Assembly: GCA_037176845.1 (NCBI GenBank) | Contig: JAYKXP010000015.1 | Location: forward strand, 558,001 to 622,000 | Direction of reading: 5' to 3' | Length of the DNA stretch: 64,000 nucleotides | From: Paramarasmius palmivorus | Taxonomy: Eukaryota > Basidiomycota > Agaricomycetes > Agaricales > Marasmiaceae | Position numbers and translations under genes: made by a program | In this document: positions 1-11,600 of the stretch, in pieces | How positions within the stretch are numbered: the stretch's first letter is position 1 | Layout of the letters: each line of letters starts with the position of its first letter | Notes under the pieces: generated by a model | The model's database searches: none | What the model was told of the DNA's origin: nothing | Seen by the model: the letters and a program-made list of their open reading frames with translations, nothing else

Positions 1-1552
1 TCTCCGTAGCCAACCTCTCCACTCCATCTCCATATACCATCCAAAACGGTATCAACCTCTCCACCAGCCCGCCTTCCCCAACACCTCTTATACCCAATTC
101 GGCATCTTGCTCACGCGCGGCGATGGAACCGACGTCGTCTTGCGCCCTAGGGTGACCTAGCGTCAACGCCGACTCGGCGGTCAAGCAGTTTACGAGGTCG
201 AGTTGGACAACAGCTCGGCCGTGTGTAGCTGGTGAGAGCCATGAGAGAAGGAGAGTGTGTCGATAGAGTAAGGCATGGCATTTTTCCCATCTGAATGGAG
301 GTGTGGAGTGGACGTTTAGGTAGTATAGTGTTCCTAGATGTAATGGCTGTTTTTGCACGGGGGTTCAGTATGTAAACACCCCCAAGAAAAGAAAACAACT
401 CACGCGTTCGCTACCGTTTCCGCCTATGAATTTGCTCAACTCGCTTACGTCAATACTCGGAGACGCGCTTCCCCTATCTCCTGCTCCTTCTCCATTACCG
501 TTTGAAGATCTACCACTCGCACGCCTACGTAACCCAAAAAGATCTTCACCTTCCCTAAACGGCGTAGGCGAAGTTGGTTCCCTAGGCGAAGGTGGCGCCC
601 CAGACCCAGAAGCACGTTTAGGTGAGCGCTCTTTCCATAACGCGACGATGTTTCGGACGCTGGATAAAGGTGAACGTGTTGGGCTTGAACGACGGAGTGT
701 GGTTTGGCTCTGGGCTGTGGGGGTGACAGTGGATGTGCCTGTTGTGTATGATGGAGTGGTATAAGATGGAGTGGTGTATGAGGGAGTTTGGGAGGTGTAG
801 GTACCTCCACCGCTTGGTGTGAACGCCGAAGTAGATAGTGTACCTCCTACAGTCGAAGGCCTAGGTGGAGGCGAAAGCATCGAACTAGCTGTATACCCCG
901 CACTAGTTGGTGTATGACTCCTCGTGTACCCAGATGTGGGGGTATGCGAACGTGTGAACCCAGAAGTCGGTGTATGACTCCTCGTGAATCCAGAGGAAGG
1001 CGTATAACTCCTCGTATAGCCACTAGAAGTAGGCGTATACCCCGTCCCAGAACTCTTCGTTGGCGAACTCGGCCTAGAGCCAGACGTAGACGTATAAGTC
1101 GTAGTAGCCTCAAACAACCCAATCAACTCGTTCGCTCTTCCCGGTGGAGGGAGATCACTATCCGTCGCTGCTCTTCCATGTCCACTCGCAAACGCCGACC
1201 TAGGCCTCTGCGGCACCTGGGTGTGAGAAGACACGCCCGACACCGGCCGACTCGCAGGTTCGGTCTGTTCCGTAATATGACTGAGCCTTATACGTGGATC
1301 ATTCGACGCTGGTGGGTATCTCGATGAATGTGTTCCTAGGAGGGATGGTAGGGAGACGTGTGATTGTGAAGAGCCGGAGCCGCTGTATGGAGATGAAGGT
1401 GACCAAGAAGAGAGCGCTGCTTCGGTGTCGTCAATCTCGTCGTCGAGGTTGTAGAGTTCAGCTTCGACTTGTTCTTCTTCGGAATAAGAGTCGTCAGAGT
1501 ATGAATTGCGGGAAGTGTATGTTTGTGAATCTGATCTTGTGTATCTGTGCAT
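1..1552 (-). CDS. PH-domain-like protein with long Ser/Thr-rich N terminus, 3' end outside the window
   Basis: Two exons are visible: 1552-404, then an intron at 403-347 (GTGAGT...CAG, 57 nt), then 346 to the window edge. The first 383 residues are low complexity: an acidic stretch (EEEQVEAELYNLDDEIDD), rep-like blocks of GYTRSHTPTS/GFTRSHTPTS near residues 180-220, several SPTR/SPKR sites and NIVALWKER near residue 305. The second exon, in phase, opens PLHLGTLYYLNVH and continues through PPFRWEKCHALLYRH, LLLSWL, VVQLDLVNC, AQDDVGSIAAR and LIPFWMVYGDGVERLATE. From memory this order is that of a PH-like domain in a family common in Agaricomycetes. Function is unknown; a membrane or cortex scaffold is a guess. 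The start at 1552 is the first ATG of the open frame; an upstream exon cannot be excluded. The repeated HTPTS blocks are likely length-variable between strains. Confidence 0.8.
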
Positions 1553-1816
1553 CGCAGCACAGGTTTTTGCTTCCGTGTCTTACTTCCTGCTTTGTCTTGT
1601 CAGCTGGAGAAGTAAAAACCAAGGCGGCCACTCACTTTTTATGAACCTAGAAAAGCAAAACCATTAGTACAACAGAGAAAGTCAACAAACCACGAGGCAA
1701 AACCAACGAATCAACCAACTCACAGCCTCTTTAGGGCAGGTCAACTCGCGAGTCAACATGTCATGTGATCACGTTCGGCTATCAAACTCTGCCTGCGTTC
1801 GGTTTCACCCGGCAAC

Positions 1817-1824
1817 TATATAAG
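1817..1824 (+). promoter_or_regulatory. TATA box of the F-box gene
   Basis: TATATAAG lies 56 nt upstream of the ATG at 1880. The sequence just upstream (1717-1805) is repeated at about 3940-4025, where a similar TATATAAT follows. Confidence 0.55.
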
Positions 1825-1879
1825 ACTGAGGCCCTAAACCTCCCACCTTTACAACCTCAGTTTTACCCCTATTGAACAC

Positions 1880-3471
1880 ATGTCTACTCCGCTACTTTCA
1901 AGTTGCATCCCAGCAGAAATCCACATTCTCATATTCGAGCATTGCATCGACAACGATTCGTCAGGACATGTTTTCTCCAGACGTTCAGCCCTCTGGATGC
2001 TCTCCCAGGTTTGCAGCCAGTGGCGTACCATATTTCTTTGCACCCCAACATTGTGGAACCTCGTTCGGATCAACACATGTGTTCTGGACACAAGTGCATG
2101 CCGTGACCAGACCTTGAACATGCTTCGAACATGGCTCGAACGCTCACACCCAGTTCCCATATCATGCCTCGCAATCCTGGATCCGAAAAAACCTATTTCA
2201 TTCCACAAAAAAATTCTGGGCATGCTCATGCGGGAATCACGTCGCTGGTCAAGGGTGGACTTTACAATCAAAGACCAAGATGAACTTTACCACCAGCTCT
2301 CCACCGTTGACCCTGACCTACCCCATCTACGCTCGACCCACTTTGTAGTTAAATTCCTTGACCAACCCCAGTCAGGAAATCCCCAGCTACATCCGTGGCA
2401 CACACCATGCCTCAAGCAAGCTGTGGTCACTTTATTGAAAGGATCACAGCGCCAAAGTATCGAAATCGTGCCTTCGTCGTCCCAATTACGTCAAGTTAAC
2501 TGGTCCCTGAACAGTCCGGAACACCTTTTCGACCTCGTTCCATACTTTCGCCACCTCCGATACTGCCATCTAAGTATGGCTTACGACCCTGTCATCCCCA
2601 GCCAGCCGAAGCATCTCATCATCCCTCAATTACAGCACCTCGACCTCTTCGGAACATATCAAAGCATCATTATGGTCCTCGAAACCTTTACACTTCCAGC
2701 TCTTCAATATCTAGATGTGGATTCTCGACAATCACTCAGAACCGTGTCAGACCATGTTTTATCAGCTCTAGGGAACCTACAAACTAAAAGTCAATGCCAC
2801 ATTCGCCGCTTGACTTCACCGCTCCCCGTATTTTCCTCACCAAACACCACAGATCTTACGCGGAGGTTTGGACCGGTGTTTGAGCTCCGAGTCCTTATCA
2901 GTCCGCTAGAAGACAACGAGCTGGCGATTCATAATTTCATGCATACAGAAATATTCGATCAGGTTACTACCTTGCATACCTTGTTTCGTCCACATCCCGA
3001 GGATAACCCCATGTTATTCTCGAGGGTAGTTGATATGGTTGAATCTAGACGATTACAACCACGGGGCCAAAGCGGGATTAGTCGTTTGGAAAGGCTGTCT
3101 TTTGGCAGCGTGAACCCGTCGAAATTGTCCGGTCAGGAGGGTATCCCCATTCACATGGAGTCTGTTCAGAGGCTGTTCAAGCTCGAGCAGGACGGTCTTG
3201 TTTTACTGGGTGCCGTGGTTGACCAGCATTGGTATTCAATTTATATCAGCGGCTATTGGAGTTTGGGGGATTTTGATCGAAGGATGAGAAGATGGGCTAG
3301 GTCGGGGTATTGCGATTGGTTGTATAGAAAGGAGATACAATGGTTTTTAAAGGTGAGAATTTGTGTGGTACTTCTTCATGCGGAGTCGTGTTGACTGACT
3401 ATTGATAGAATGAGGAACTGTGGAAGCGTCTGCAGAGTGAAAATGTCAGCGCTGGCTTGACTAATCATTGA
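1880..3471 (+). CDS. F-box-like protein
   Basis: Exons 1880-3352 and 3409-3471 (intron GTGAGA...GATAG, 56 nt, branch-like CTGAC) give 511 residues ending LTNH. Residues about 8-60 read as a basidiomycete F-box: IPAEIHILIFEHC, then MLSQVCSQWRTIFLCTPTLW. The rest is a leucine-spaced region without clear repeats, as usual in the very large Agaricomycete F-box/LRR-like families. Known F-box proteins bind Skp1 in SCF ubiquitin ligases and choose a substrate; the substrate here is unknown. The gene stands alone with a TATA box at 1817. It is bracketed by the PH-like gene and by a duplicated fragment of that gene with its promoter, so it may owe its place to a duplication. Confidence 0.8.
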
Positions 3472-3774
3472 ATTTCAAGGGCTTATATTGTATGGAGTGT
3501 ACGCAACTGACAGCAAAAAAAAAGATGTTCCTGGGTGCCTGATATACCAAATGTCAAAGGTGATGGACGCGCGATGAGGATTTGGAAGTGCCGCCTGAAG
3601 TATATCACACGTTCTCTGACTTGAGTCAGCGACATTCTCCCCAACTTTTCCAACTGTCAACTGCGAACCAAGTTGTCCTCTTCCCTAGCCAGACCGAATA
3701 AGCAAATACCTATGTGGAGAGTCACTAGTCACGGATGGTCCTGCATAATTGAGAAAAAAAAATGAGAAAACGGA

Positions 3775-4030
3775 CTGCCCTGCGGCACCTGCGTATGAGA
3801 AGACACCGACTCGCAGGTTCCGTCTGTTCCGTAATATGACTGAGCCTTATACGCGGATCATTCGACGCTGGTAGGTATCTCGAAGAGTGCGGTAGGGATA
3901 CGTGTGATTGAAAGAGCCGAAGCCGATGAAGGCGACAACTCACAGCCTATTTAGGGCAGGTCAACTCGCGAGTCATGTTCATGTTCGGCTATCAAATTTT
4001 GCCTTTGTTCTCGTCCATTGTCCTCGATGT
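3775..4030 (-). pseudogene. Duplicated scrap of the PH-like gene plus its upstream sequence
   Basis: The minus strand here encodes SSRYLPASNDPRIRLSHITE, almost identical to residues 77-96 of the gene at 404-1552. The following bases repeat about 85 nt of the sequence at 1717-1805 (CAACTCACAGCCT.TTTAGG and onward). The part of the coding sequence between the two is deleted and the frame runs into stops, so this is a dead fragment. It flanks the F-box gene on the side opposite to its parent. Confidence 0.75.
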
Positions 4031-4122
4031 CAAGATCCACCTGCGTTGATTTGTGGCCCATCCAATGCCCTATATAATGAACGACGTTTTATGGTGTTGG
4101 GGTAGGATAGAACGGAACGGCG

Positions 4123-4707
4123 ATGGAGGCTCACAAGGAAAACGTTGCTCCCTTCTTGGTACGCTTACTCTCCTCGCTTGATACGCTACCTAACGACCTT
4201 CTCAGCCTAAAAACGACCCAACACTCCTCCCATCCAAACGTCGTCCCACCTACCTAGCCATCCAACTCCCCAAGAGAGCCTTTTCTTACGTACGGCCTCT
4301 TTTACCTTCCTTTTACGTTGCTCACTTTTTCGCAGTACACACAACCCCTCTCTCCACCAGCTTTTCCTCCGCCTCCTTCACCATTCCCACCGACACCTTT
4401 CGACGTCGACACCGATGCCGGCTTTTTACTCACTGAAGACACACTTCACCTCGTGACACCTTCCACCGCCACTACCACCACCTCAATCGATATCCCTGAA
4501 CCTCGCCACCCAGCAGACGCCATCCTCAACTCCATCCTCGACGATTTAAAGGCTCGTCGTCTTACCGGTGATGTCATCGGTCATGTTCTTCCCGTGAATA
4601 CGGATGTTGGCGCCCAGAACGCTGTCCTGCGCGGTGTGTTGAGGGATCTGAAGGCAGGAAGGTTGGCTGGGGATGTTATTGGACGCGTGGATTATCCTGG
4701 ACTTTAG
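4123..4707 (+). CDS. Small protein with two tandem DVIG motifs (family 2, best copy)
   Basis: I do not recognise this family. Proposed exons are 4123-4158 (MEAHKENVAPFL) and 4336-4707, giving 135 residues. The acceptor TTTTTCGCAG at 4335 is conserved in the decayed copy at 19655; the donor and first exon are less certain. After a proline-rich stretch comes DVDTDAGFLLTEDTLHL, then TPSTATTTT. Two copies of one motif follow: ILDDLKARRLTGDVIGHV and VLRDLKAGRLAGDVIGRV, 33 residues apart (RLTGDVIG to RLAGDVIG). The same motif ends the MFNSG proteins of this window. There is no signal peptide or membrane segment, so a cytoplasmic protein is likely. Downstream lies a 3' block repeated at 19.98, 27.23 and 5.24 kb. 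Confidence 0.55.
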
Positions 4708-5119
4708 GCTTCTTGCGTACGTTTGTTTTATCTCTAGTTCTTTCTGATGGCGATTGTTGATGGGTTTCTTTCGCAGCGTTCGCTTATGATTTACGATTTA
4801 CGATCTTGTTTTTGCTTTCTCCTTGCTCTTTTTCTTGCTCTCCATCTCTCCCTGCCGGCCAGCCTTGTAAACACACCGCGATACCCCCGCTATCTATCGT
4901 ATATAATCCTAAACATTACACCTGTATATATCCATGTATCGATACCTTTTTCTTTTCTTTCTCTGTACAACACATACCACTCACACGAATACAAACACGA
5001 ACACTTTGCACTAGCAATATACATAAAGCCTTTCACATTTTACATTCTCAAACGTACCTGCTCACAAGCAGCGATTCCGTTTGAACGGAGCTGATATCGG
5101 AATACTTACCACGCCTTTC
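4708..5119. repeat. 3' flank of family 2, repeated in the window
   Basis: This stretch holds TGATTTACGATTTACGATCT, a pyrimidine-rich run and a CTGGCCAG-type segment that recur downstream of the family-2 copies near 5265, 20045 and 27290. I see no convincing gene in it. Confidence 0.5.
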
Positions 5120-5236
5120 CACTCACGACGTCGACACCAGCGCCATCTTCCACCGCCGGCCAAGTTTCCCGGAACCACCATTGAGGGATCTTACAGTGGA
5201 AGGTTGGCTGGCGATGTTATTGGTCGCGGAAGGCTT
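5120..5236 (+). pseudogene. Fragment of a family-2 (DVIG) gene
   Basis: The frame reads TTIEGSYSGRLAGDVIGRG, matching the second motif of the gene at 4336-4707 after a deletion of the middle of the gene. The same 3' flank follows at 5237-5350. No start codon or upstream exon is kept. Confidence 0.6.
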
Positions 5237-5739
5237 TTGGCATTGCTGATAGGTTTCTTTCGCCGTTATGATTTACGATTCACGATCTTGCTCTCCCTTC
5301 CTGCTGGTCAGCTCACCCAATTCACGATTCACGATTCACGAGCTTCCCCTGCCCCTATACAAAGCTCAGGTCGGTCTCCATGAATGCATTACTTCTATTG
5401 CTATCGTGTCGACCCAAACCTTTGAGTGAAGGAAAAACGACCCTTCCACCTCAATACGCATTCTTGAGACTTGTTGAAGTAGAAAACCTGTAAACTCAAA
5501 GAATAGGTTGTCAGATTCTTTCGGCTGTATTTGGTTCCCAAATTATGTTCATTCCACGATATTTGCTGCACAAAAAAATCGTAGACAAGTATGTACATTG
5601 TACGACAACCTATCCCTCGGCTGTTCCCTTGAGGGACCCGCTGTGTATCTATCTATCTATCTCGTGAGATTGTTTGTTCACCGAAGTCACGCCTTAGACC
5701 AAGAGGTATCGAAGATCGAAATCGGAGACACTTTACGGC

Positions 5740-5950
5740 AAGGGGGGGCCCCTATGACAGCTGTCAAGTCTAATCCTCTCAAAAACTTGACATTGGCAAA
5801 ATGACTTGTTCCCAGAAAAACTAAGTAGATTTTCGACTCCAGCGAACTAAAAAACATAAGATTTGACACCAAAATCACCTTGGTTGACCTGGATACAATT
5901 ATGTCGCAAAATGGGCACAAGGGCTTGTACCCGTACATTGCCAGTGATTA
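5740..5950 (+). pseudogene. Decayed gene fragment, inverted copy at 20440-20660
   Basis: The plus strand reads LVPRKTK, IFDSSELKN, FDTKITLVDLDTIMSQNG with interrupting stops. The minus strand at 20440-20660 reads the same protein better: LIPRKTKYIFDSGKLKNVGF then DTKIISVDLDTTMSQTG. The parent gene is not recognised. A short CTAT microsatellite lies at about 5645-5662. Confidence 0.5.
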
Positions 5951-6355
5951 GTTGACACGGAGGGCTTGTATGCCTATAAGAAACACTTACCACGAAGTAC
6001 TCATACTCACAATGAGCACCGGAGGCCATTGAAGGTGACATTGCGTAGTACAAGACCATAGGTAGTGTGCATCAAGTATACATTCACTCGACCGGCCATA
6101 ACTGAGTATTATGTTCAGATTGACCTTCTACCTTCGACATCGGAATGAATTGGAAATGGCATCATTCCCATCACTCCCACGCCAGGCCACGCGAGCGAGT
6201 CTCCGATTCCGATCTTCGATACTTACAGATACTTACCTCTTGCCTTAGATGCAGATTCGTGGACCAGGGTGTTGGGCGGGTCAAGCCTTCTAATTTAAGC
6301 AGCCCAAATCCGAGAAATCAAAGCATCCGCCCCGTCCCCCCCATCCCCCACTCAA

Positions 6356-6972
6356 ATGTTCAACTCTGGTAAACACATCCAAGTCCACGGCCATGCTATC
6401 AACCATAACAACATCGACGGGATCTCTATAATCGTCAACTTGAATAATACGGCTGTTCGTTGTCGAGACCATGGGTGTTGCTGCGATCCCAAACCTTCGA
6501 ATTCGCTACCTTCGCCACATTCTCATTCTGCCCAGTGCGCACCGCGGCAGCAATTGCTCCCACACGTGCACTTAGATGCCGATGCCGAAGATCGAGATGT
6601 CGAGATGTTACATTCCTATGCTTCCTCTGCTTTGACTTCAACGAGGCACGTTACCGTGACTCATCACCACGCTATTCAATACTGATTGACGCCTTCAACA
6701 GCCATACCCATACATCTGCACCCACATCCAATACGCGTAAAAAAAACCAAGACCACCACCCATCCTTATCATTACACCAAACACACCCCAGGAATATAGT
6801 AACCCACCAACAAACCGATAGATGTGTCTGTATCCCAAACCAGACGAACCAAGGACTACCACTGACTCAGAGACACCCTATGGATCCGATACTTGCTGCT
6901 ATACTACGCGATTTACAGACAGGGAGATTAACAGGGGATGTTATTGGGCATATTCACGACGTGGTTTTATAG
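6356..6972 (+). CDS. MFNSG/DVIG small protein, copy A
   Basis: Exon 1 begins MFNSGKHIQVHGHAINH and runs DGISIIVNLNNTAVRC. A later in-frame segment, after acceptor GCACTTAG at 6575, reads DADAEDRDVEMLHSYASSA. From about 6703 a third segment is open without stops and carries PTSNTRKKNQ and finally ILAAILRDLQTGRLTGDVIG, ending at TAG 6972. The three segments lie in two frames, so at least one more intron is needed; its borders are not certain. Function is unknown. The protein would be about 130-190 residues, without signal peptide or membrane segment. Immediately downstream (7198) a Helitron has inserted. Confidence 0.55.
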
Positions 6973-7197
6973 TACGTGATGAATACCAGTTCAAAGTAGT
7001 GACCAAAGTCTGATACTATATGTTTCAGACAATTCATATTCTTCAATGACCAACTATCAACTATATCATTATTTACAACCACGTACCCTACCAATCAACC
7101 TTATTTGCCCAAACAAGCACCTGCTTTTTACATTGGCTCGAAAAGGCCCTACTAGCTGCGATAGTTCTACGCTCAGGCTGAGCGTTTATATTTCTGA

Positions 7198-7226
7198 CTA
7201 GGGGGATACCCGTGCTATGCACGGGT
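7198..7226 (-). repeat. Helitron 3' terminal hairpin and CTAG end
   Basis: The plus strand reads CTAG, GGGGAT, then ACCCGTGC-TAT-GCACGGGT, a perfect 8-bp stem. Read on the minus strand it is hairpin, ATCCCC, CTAG, then T of the target. Confidence 0.9.
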
Positions 7227-7294
7227 CGTACGGGTTGAAGCTTGAAAACTAAGTTTTAGACAAACATGGGCTACTGTACTGCAAGTAATCATAA

Positions 7295-8452
7295 CTACTT
7301 TCTCAGCTTTCTCCCTCTTCCATTGCTGCTTGACTGAATCGAAGGTTCGGCAACATTTTGTAACTCAGGTTCAGTTTCTGAAAGAGGGGTTTCGGGTGGT
7401 GGAGGATAAGAGGATCCGCTCGCGTTACTGCTGGGGTTGACGGTGGCCTGTGTTTGGAACTTGAACGCTCCATTGAGCCTGCGTTTCTGGCCAGTAAACA
7501 GTGGGGTCGACACTGATACTTAAAGTTGTTAATTTTGTGCACAAACTGAGCGTGAATGACTACACACCTATATCTACTTTGGCTGGCTTAGGGGTGAACG
7601 CTTTCCCGAGAATAGGTACTTGCTCTGCTTCTATATGGAATCGTTGCGGGAACTGAGTGGTCTCGTCGAGGTCATAATGTGTTAGGTAACCTTGTACTTG
7701 AACATATTGGTCGGCAGATGGTATTGGCTTGTACTTGTTCCAACGATGGTCTTCTGCATTGAAATGAACACGGATTGGGAAGATGCTTTCAAGTGGCCGA
7801 TCGAGTAACTTTGAGATGCAGTGTGTATATTGTACTGCATTAACGTCGAAAGTCTCGTTGTTTGCATCTGCATTGCACCCAAGACCCGAAACAACGACAT
7901 AACATCTCATTGGTGAATGTAATGGTTCAGTAATGGGAAAAAGCTAGTGATTCAAGGTCAGAACTCAATCAACGCTGCTGAAGCAAGCTATGACGCACCC
8001 ATACAATGTCTCCGACTACCTGATACTGCTTCTCCATCTTCAATACTTCATCTGTGTTGTCTGGGCTTGGATCCTGGTATGCTCTGATATGCCCTGGAAT
8101 GCTTTTGGAAACCTTATTTGACAGTTAGAAACAATATTAAACTGGTTAGATATGAATTTACCTGCACCCAAACAACACCGTGAAACCCTTCGTCATCGAA
8201 CCTCATCCCACTACTGTTGTAGTACCGTAAAACTCCACAGACTGAGACCTCTCCACTGACATAAATCTCCGCGTCGAAAAGCACGATTTGTCCCCCGAGG
8301 TACTGAGGATCTTGCAGTTTGCATAGACCACATAAAGAAGCAGAACTGTGACATGAAGGGTTGGGTGGTTTCGACGAAAATGTTGACTTCTGAATCGTCG
8401 TAGACAGTGGACTGGCGGATGACGCTGGTGCCATAGCTTTAGATTTGCTCAA
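7295..8452 (-). CDS. Helitron-borne OB-fold (RPA-like) accessory protein
   Basis: Four exons keep frame throughout: 8452-8162, 8112-7999, 7943-7568 and 7518-7295 (introns of 49-55 nt), total 334 residues. Key stretches are QIVLFDAEIYVSGEVSVCGV, YQVVGDIVW, PMRCYVVVSGLG, then the order IFPIRVHF, RWNKYKPIPSADQYVQVQGY and FHIEAEQVPILGKAF. From memory this matches an abundant Agaricomycete family found with Helitrons and built of OB-fold segments like replication protein A. The likely role is binding single-stranded DNA during rolling-circle transposition; this is inferred from family and position. The C terminus is Ser/Pro-rich with a basic end (GRGRKLRK). The gene lies between the Rep-helicase gene and the element's 3' hairpin, on the same strand, 176 bp from the former. 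A start at the second ATG (8434) is possible. Confidence 0.8.
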
Positions 8453-8628
8453 GTGAAGGTGAGATGAATTTTCAGTGCTTTAATCGTCTGGGAACCGAGT
8501 AGAGAGAACATTGGCGAAGTTGCTAGATGGTGGAGCACGGTAAAGAGACGTACAACGATGATGTACGACAATTGCTCTTCCTGTCTATTTTTCAAGAATC
8601 AATTATACACATATACACTTTGATATTA

Positions 8629-11600
8629 TTATAAGTTGGATAAACTTGCAAGTATTTCAGGGTATACAATATTCATGGTGCGACATGCTACTTGATTATA
8701 TGGGAGTAGTATCTTAAGTCTGTGACTGCTGGTTGCACGCGATAAGGCAACATAAAGTTGACCATGAGAGAAGACAGGTATTCGCAAATCCAATCCAATG
8801 ATCTTGACGGATTGGCCTTGAGCTTTGTTGATGGAGATGGCAAAAGCCAACCGGACGGGAAACTGACAGCGACGGAGATTGAATGTCAGACCAGCCGATG
8901 AAGGAATATGAAGTGTTATCCGGGGGATGAAAACGGTCTTCCCATCGTGTTCACCACCAAGAATTCTAGCCTCAATTACTCGACAACTGGCCCTCACGAC
9001 GATGAGTCTTGTCCCATTACACAGTCCATCACATGGTGCCAAATTCCGAAGGAGAATAATGGGACACCCAACCTTCAGATGCAACTCCCCTGGTGGAAAC
9101 CCAGAGGCTTCAACTGAGCGAAGGTATTCCACAGGCACTTGATTGGAATCATTATCTGCACCTTGCTCTACTTCGACTGCATCCGCACTTCGGAAAGTCA
9201 GTTTCTCGCCGTGCATGCGATCAAGGATTTCGTTGTTAAGAGATTCCACATCATAATTTCGGGCTGAAAGAATGATGCGGTCAAGGAAGTATAGAGGTGG
9301 TGGTGTTGGACCATCAAGATCTGGGTACACGAACGAAATAAGAGCCTGTGAATCTGGAACCCGCATGTGGTTCGGTAACGAAATTGTACCGTCTTGCGCA
9401 ATATTGATGCCCTTTCCAACTTCCAAAAGCCATTTAGCGAAGGCTACTTCTTCGGAAGAAGCTTGATCAAGGCGCATGTTATGTCGAAGGTGAAGTACCT
9501 TTACAATCTGCCAAATGTACGAACGGAAGAGTGTTGCCGAAATGATTTCTTGTTGGGAGGCTCTCGGAATAACAGGCAGAGTTTGCATAGGATCTGCCCC
9601 AAATACAACAGCTTTACCCCCAAATGGACGATTGTCATCACATATATCCCTGAGTGTGCGATCCAGTGCCTCGACAGTATTACGATGTTGCATCAAGACC
9701 TCATCCCAAATGATGAGCTTTGTTTCGCGGAGGAGCTCAGCTCGTTGGCTTTCCTTTGATATACTGCAAATGGATTCGTCGTTTAGGGTATCGATAGGAA
9801 TTCTGAAGGTCGAATGTGCTGTGCGTCCACCATGAAGTAATAACGACGCAACGCCTGATGATGCAACACATAGTGCTATCCAAGACCTGCTTCGGACTGC
9901 ATGACAGACAGTGTTGTAGACAAAAGTCTTCCCTGTTCCTGCAGGTCCATTGAGGAAATATACGTGGTTTTTGTTGTTGACAACCGAGTCAAAAATGACA
10001 TCGAAGGCAGCTCGCTGGTCGCGGTTGAGCTTTAGTAAGCAGGAATCCGCGAGCATTTTCTCGGTGTCGCAATCGTAAGAGAGCTGTTCAGTGATCAGAG
10101 GATTGCGTGTTTTGGCTTCCCAATCTTTCTGAGGACATGGCATTGGAGGGAATTCTGAAAGATTCCGCCCGGAGCGCATGAGAATGCAATTGAGAAGGAA
10201 GAGTCCATAATCATTGACCTCGGCGTCAGATGGTGTCTTGTAACCCATCTCAGATAGCCGGTAGGCCAAGTCGTCACAAATGAAAGGCCGAAATTCATCC
10301 CAAAGTTGATCAGGATGTGTCGGATTGCAAAACAGAAGGAGGATCGCAAAAAGCTCTCGTAGCCTTGATCCAGTCTGCATCTGGCCTGCCTCTTGTAAAC
10401 ATAATCTCCATTCCCCATCATCTGACAATATGCCATATGCAATGCAGGCTTCTCGAAAGGTAGTATAGATGCTACCATCAACCGTGCGGAGATCAAGGTA
10501 TGAGCGCGGGCCTTTGACGATGGTAAGGAGTGTCCGGAGGTAGAATCGTTCCCCTGCAGTAGGCGATACAAAGTACATCCGACCGAGGGCAAAACCCTTT
10601 TGTCGCAGTTTCCACTTTCGCTTGTCCGTATCCCATACAAATTTCTGTGGGAACTCCTGATATGTAAGGCTGCGAGCGATTCGTCCAGAGAGACCAGGTT
10701 CTGCGTTGGCCTGGAAGAATTGCGTGAGTGTTGTTTTCTCTGTTGCAGCTCGCTGAAGCAGGACGTCAGGATCCTCATTGGGATCAAAAACGACCATATG
10801 TTGTCCCGGGAGGTGCACCTGGAGGCGTACAACATTTGGCATCTATAGGTACCATTATTGATTATGGTTCATCAACAGGTAATTTGGAGGAAGACGTACT
10901 TGCGCATGCAAAGGGAAATGATATATCCTCCATAATCCCTCATGTGGTCCAATATAGCGCCCGTCAATATAACGCTTGATTTCATCTTGGTTCCATTCAA
11001 TTGTTGCACGGTCTCCACCTTTATGGATGTACTTGAAGGGGTACTTAATAGACCTAAGTGTTGCCACACATTCGACATTGATGTGACAGTCGAACTTCGC
11101 AGAGAGGTAGGGGTTATAGGGAACAATCCAACGATTATCCAACATATGACGCCGGACTTTATAACTTCGTCCGTCATCTCGTCGACGATATAACGGGTAC
11201 CCATCTGTGTCCATGCTTGTGAATTCTTGAAACTCCTTTGGATAGTACTTGGAGCACCGTCCATTTTTCATACATGGAGAGAACTGATCCAGTACACCGC
11301 ATGGACCATGGACCATAGACCTCCTAATGGTCTCGAAAAGAAGAGGTTGAGTATCGGGATTGGGCCATTCGGCACAGATTATAGAATCAATGTCGGCAGG
11401 TGTCAGAATCTTGAAACCATCCTTCAACACGATGAGAATATGACCATGGGGAAGATTGCGTTTTTGGAATTCGATAGCATAGACATATGCAACTGCCTCG
11501 CCGAAGATCCCATGTTCTCGTATTTCCTTTACTAAGAGGCGAAATTTGACCCGAAAGACTCGGGTTACTAAGTCTGGTCGGTCGTATGATGTTTGGCCTG

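Noticed and set aside
1..160. Plus-strand open frame ending LRPRVT at the left edge
   Set aside because: The minus strand reads a well-conserved PH-like segment (DDVGSIAAR, YGDGVERLATE) in phase with the upstream exon.
426..1327. Plus-strand open frames of 112 and 137 codons opposite the PH-like gene
   Set aside because: Antisense shadows of a Ser/Arg-rich coding sequence.
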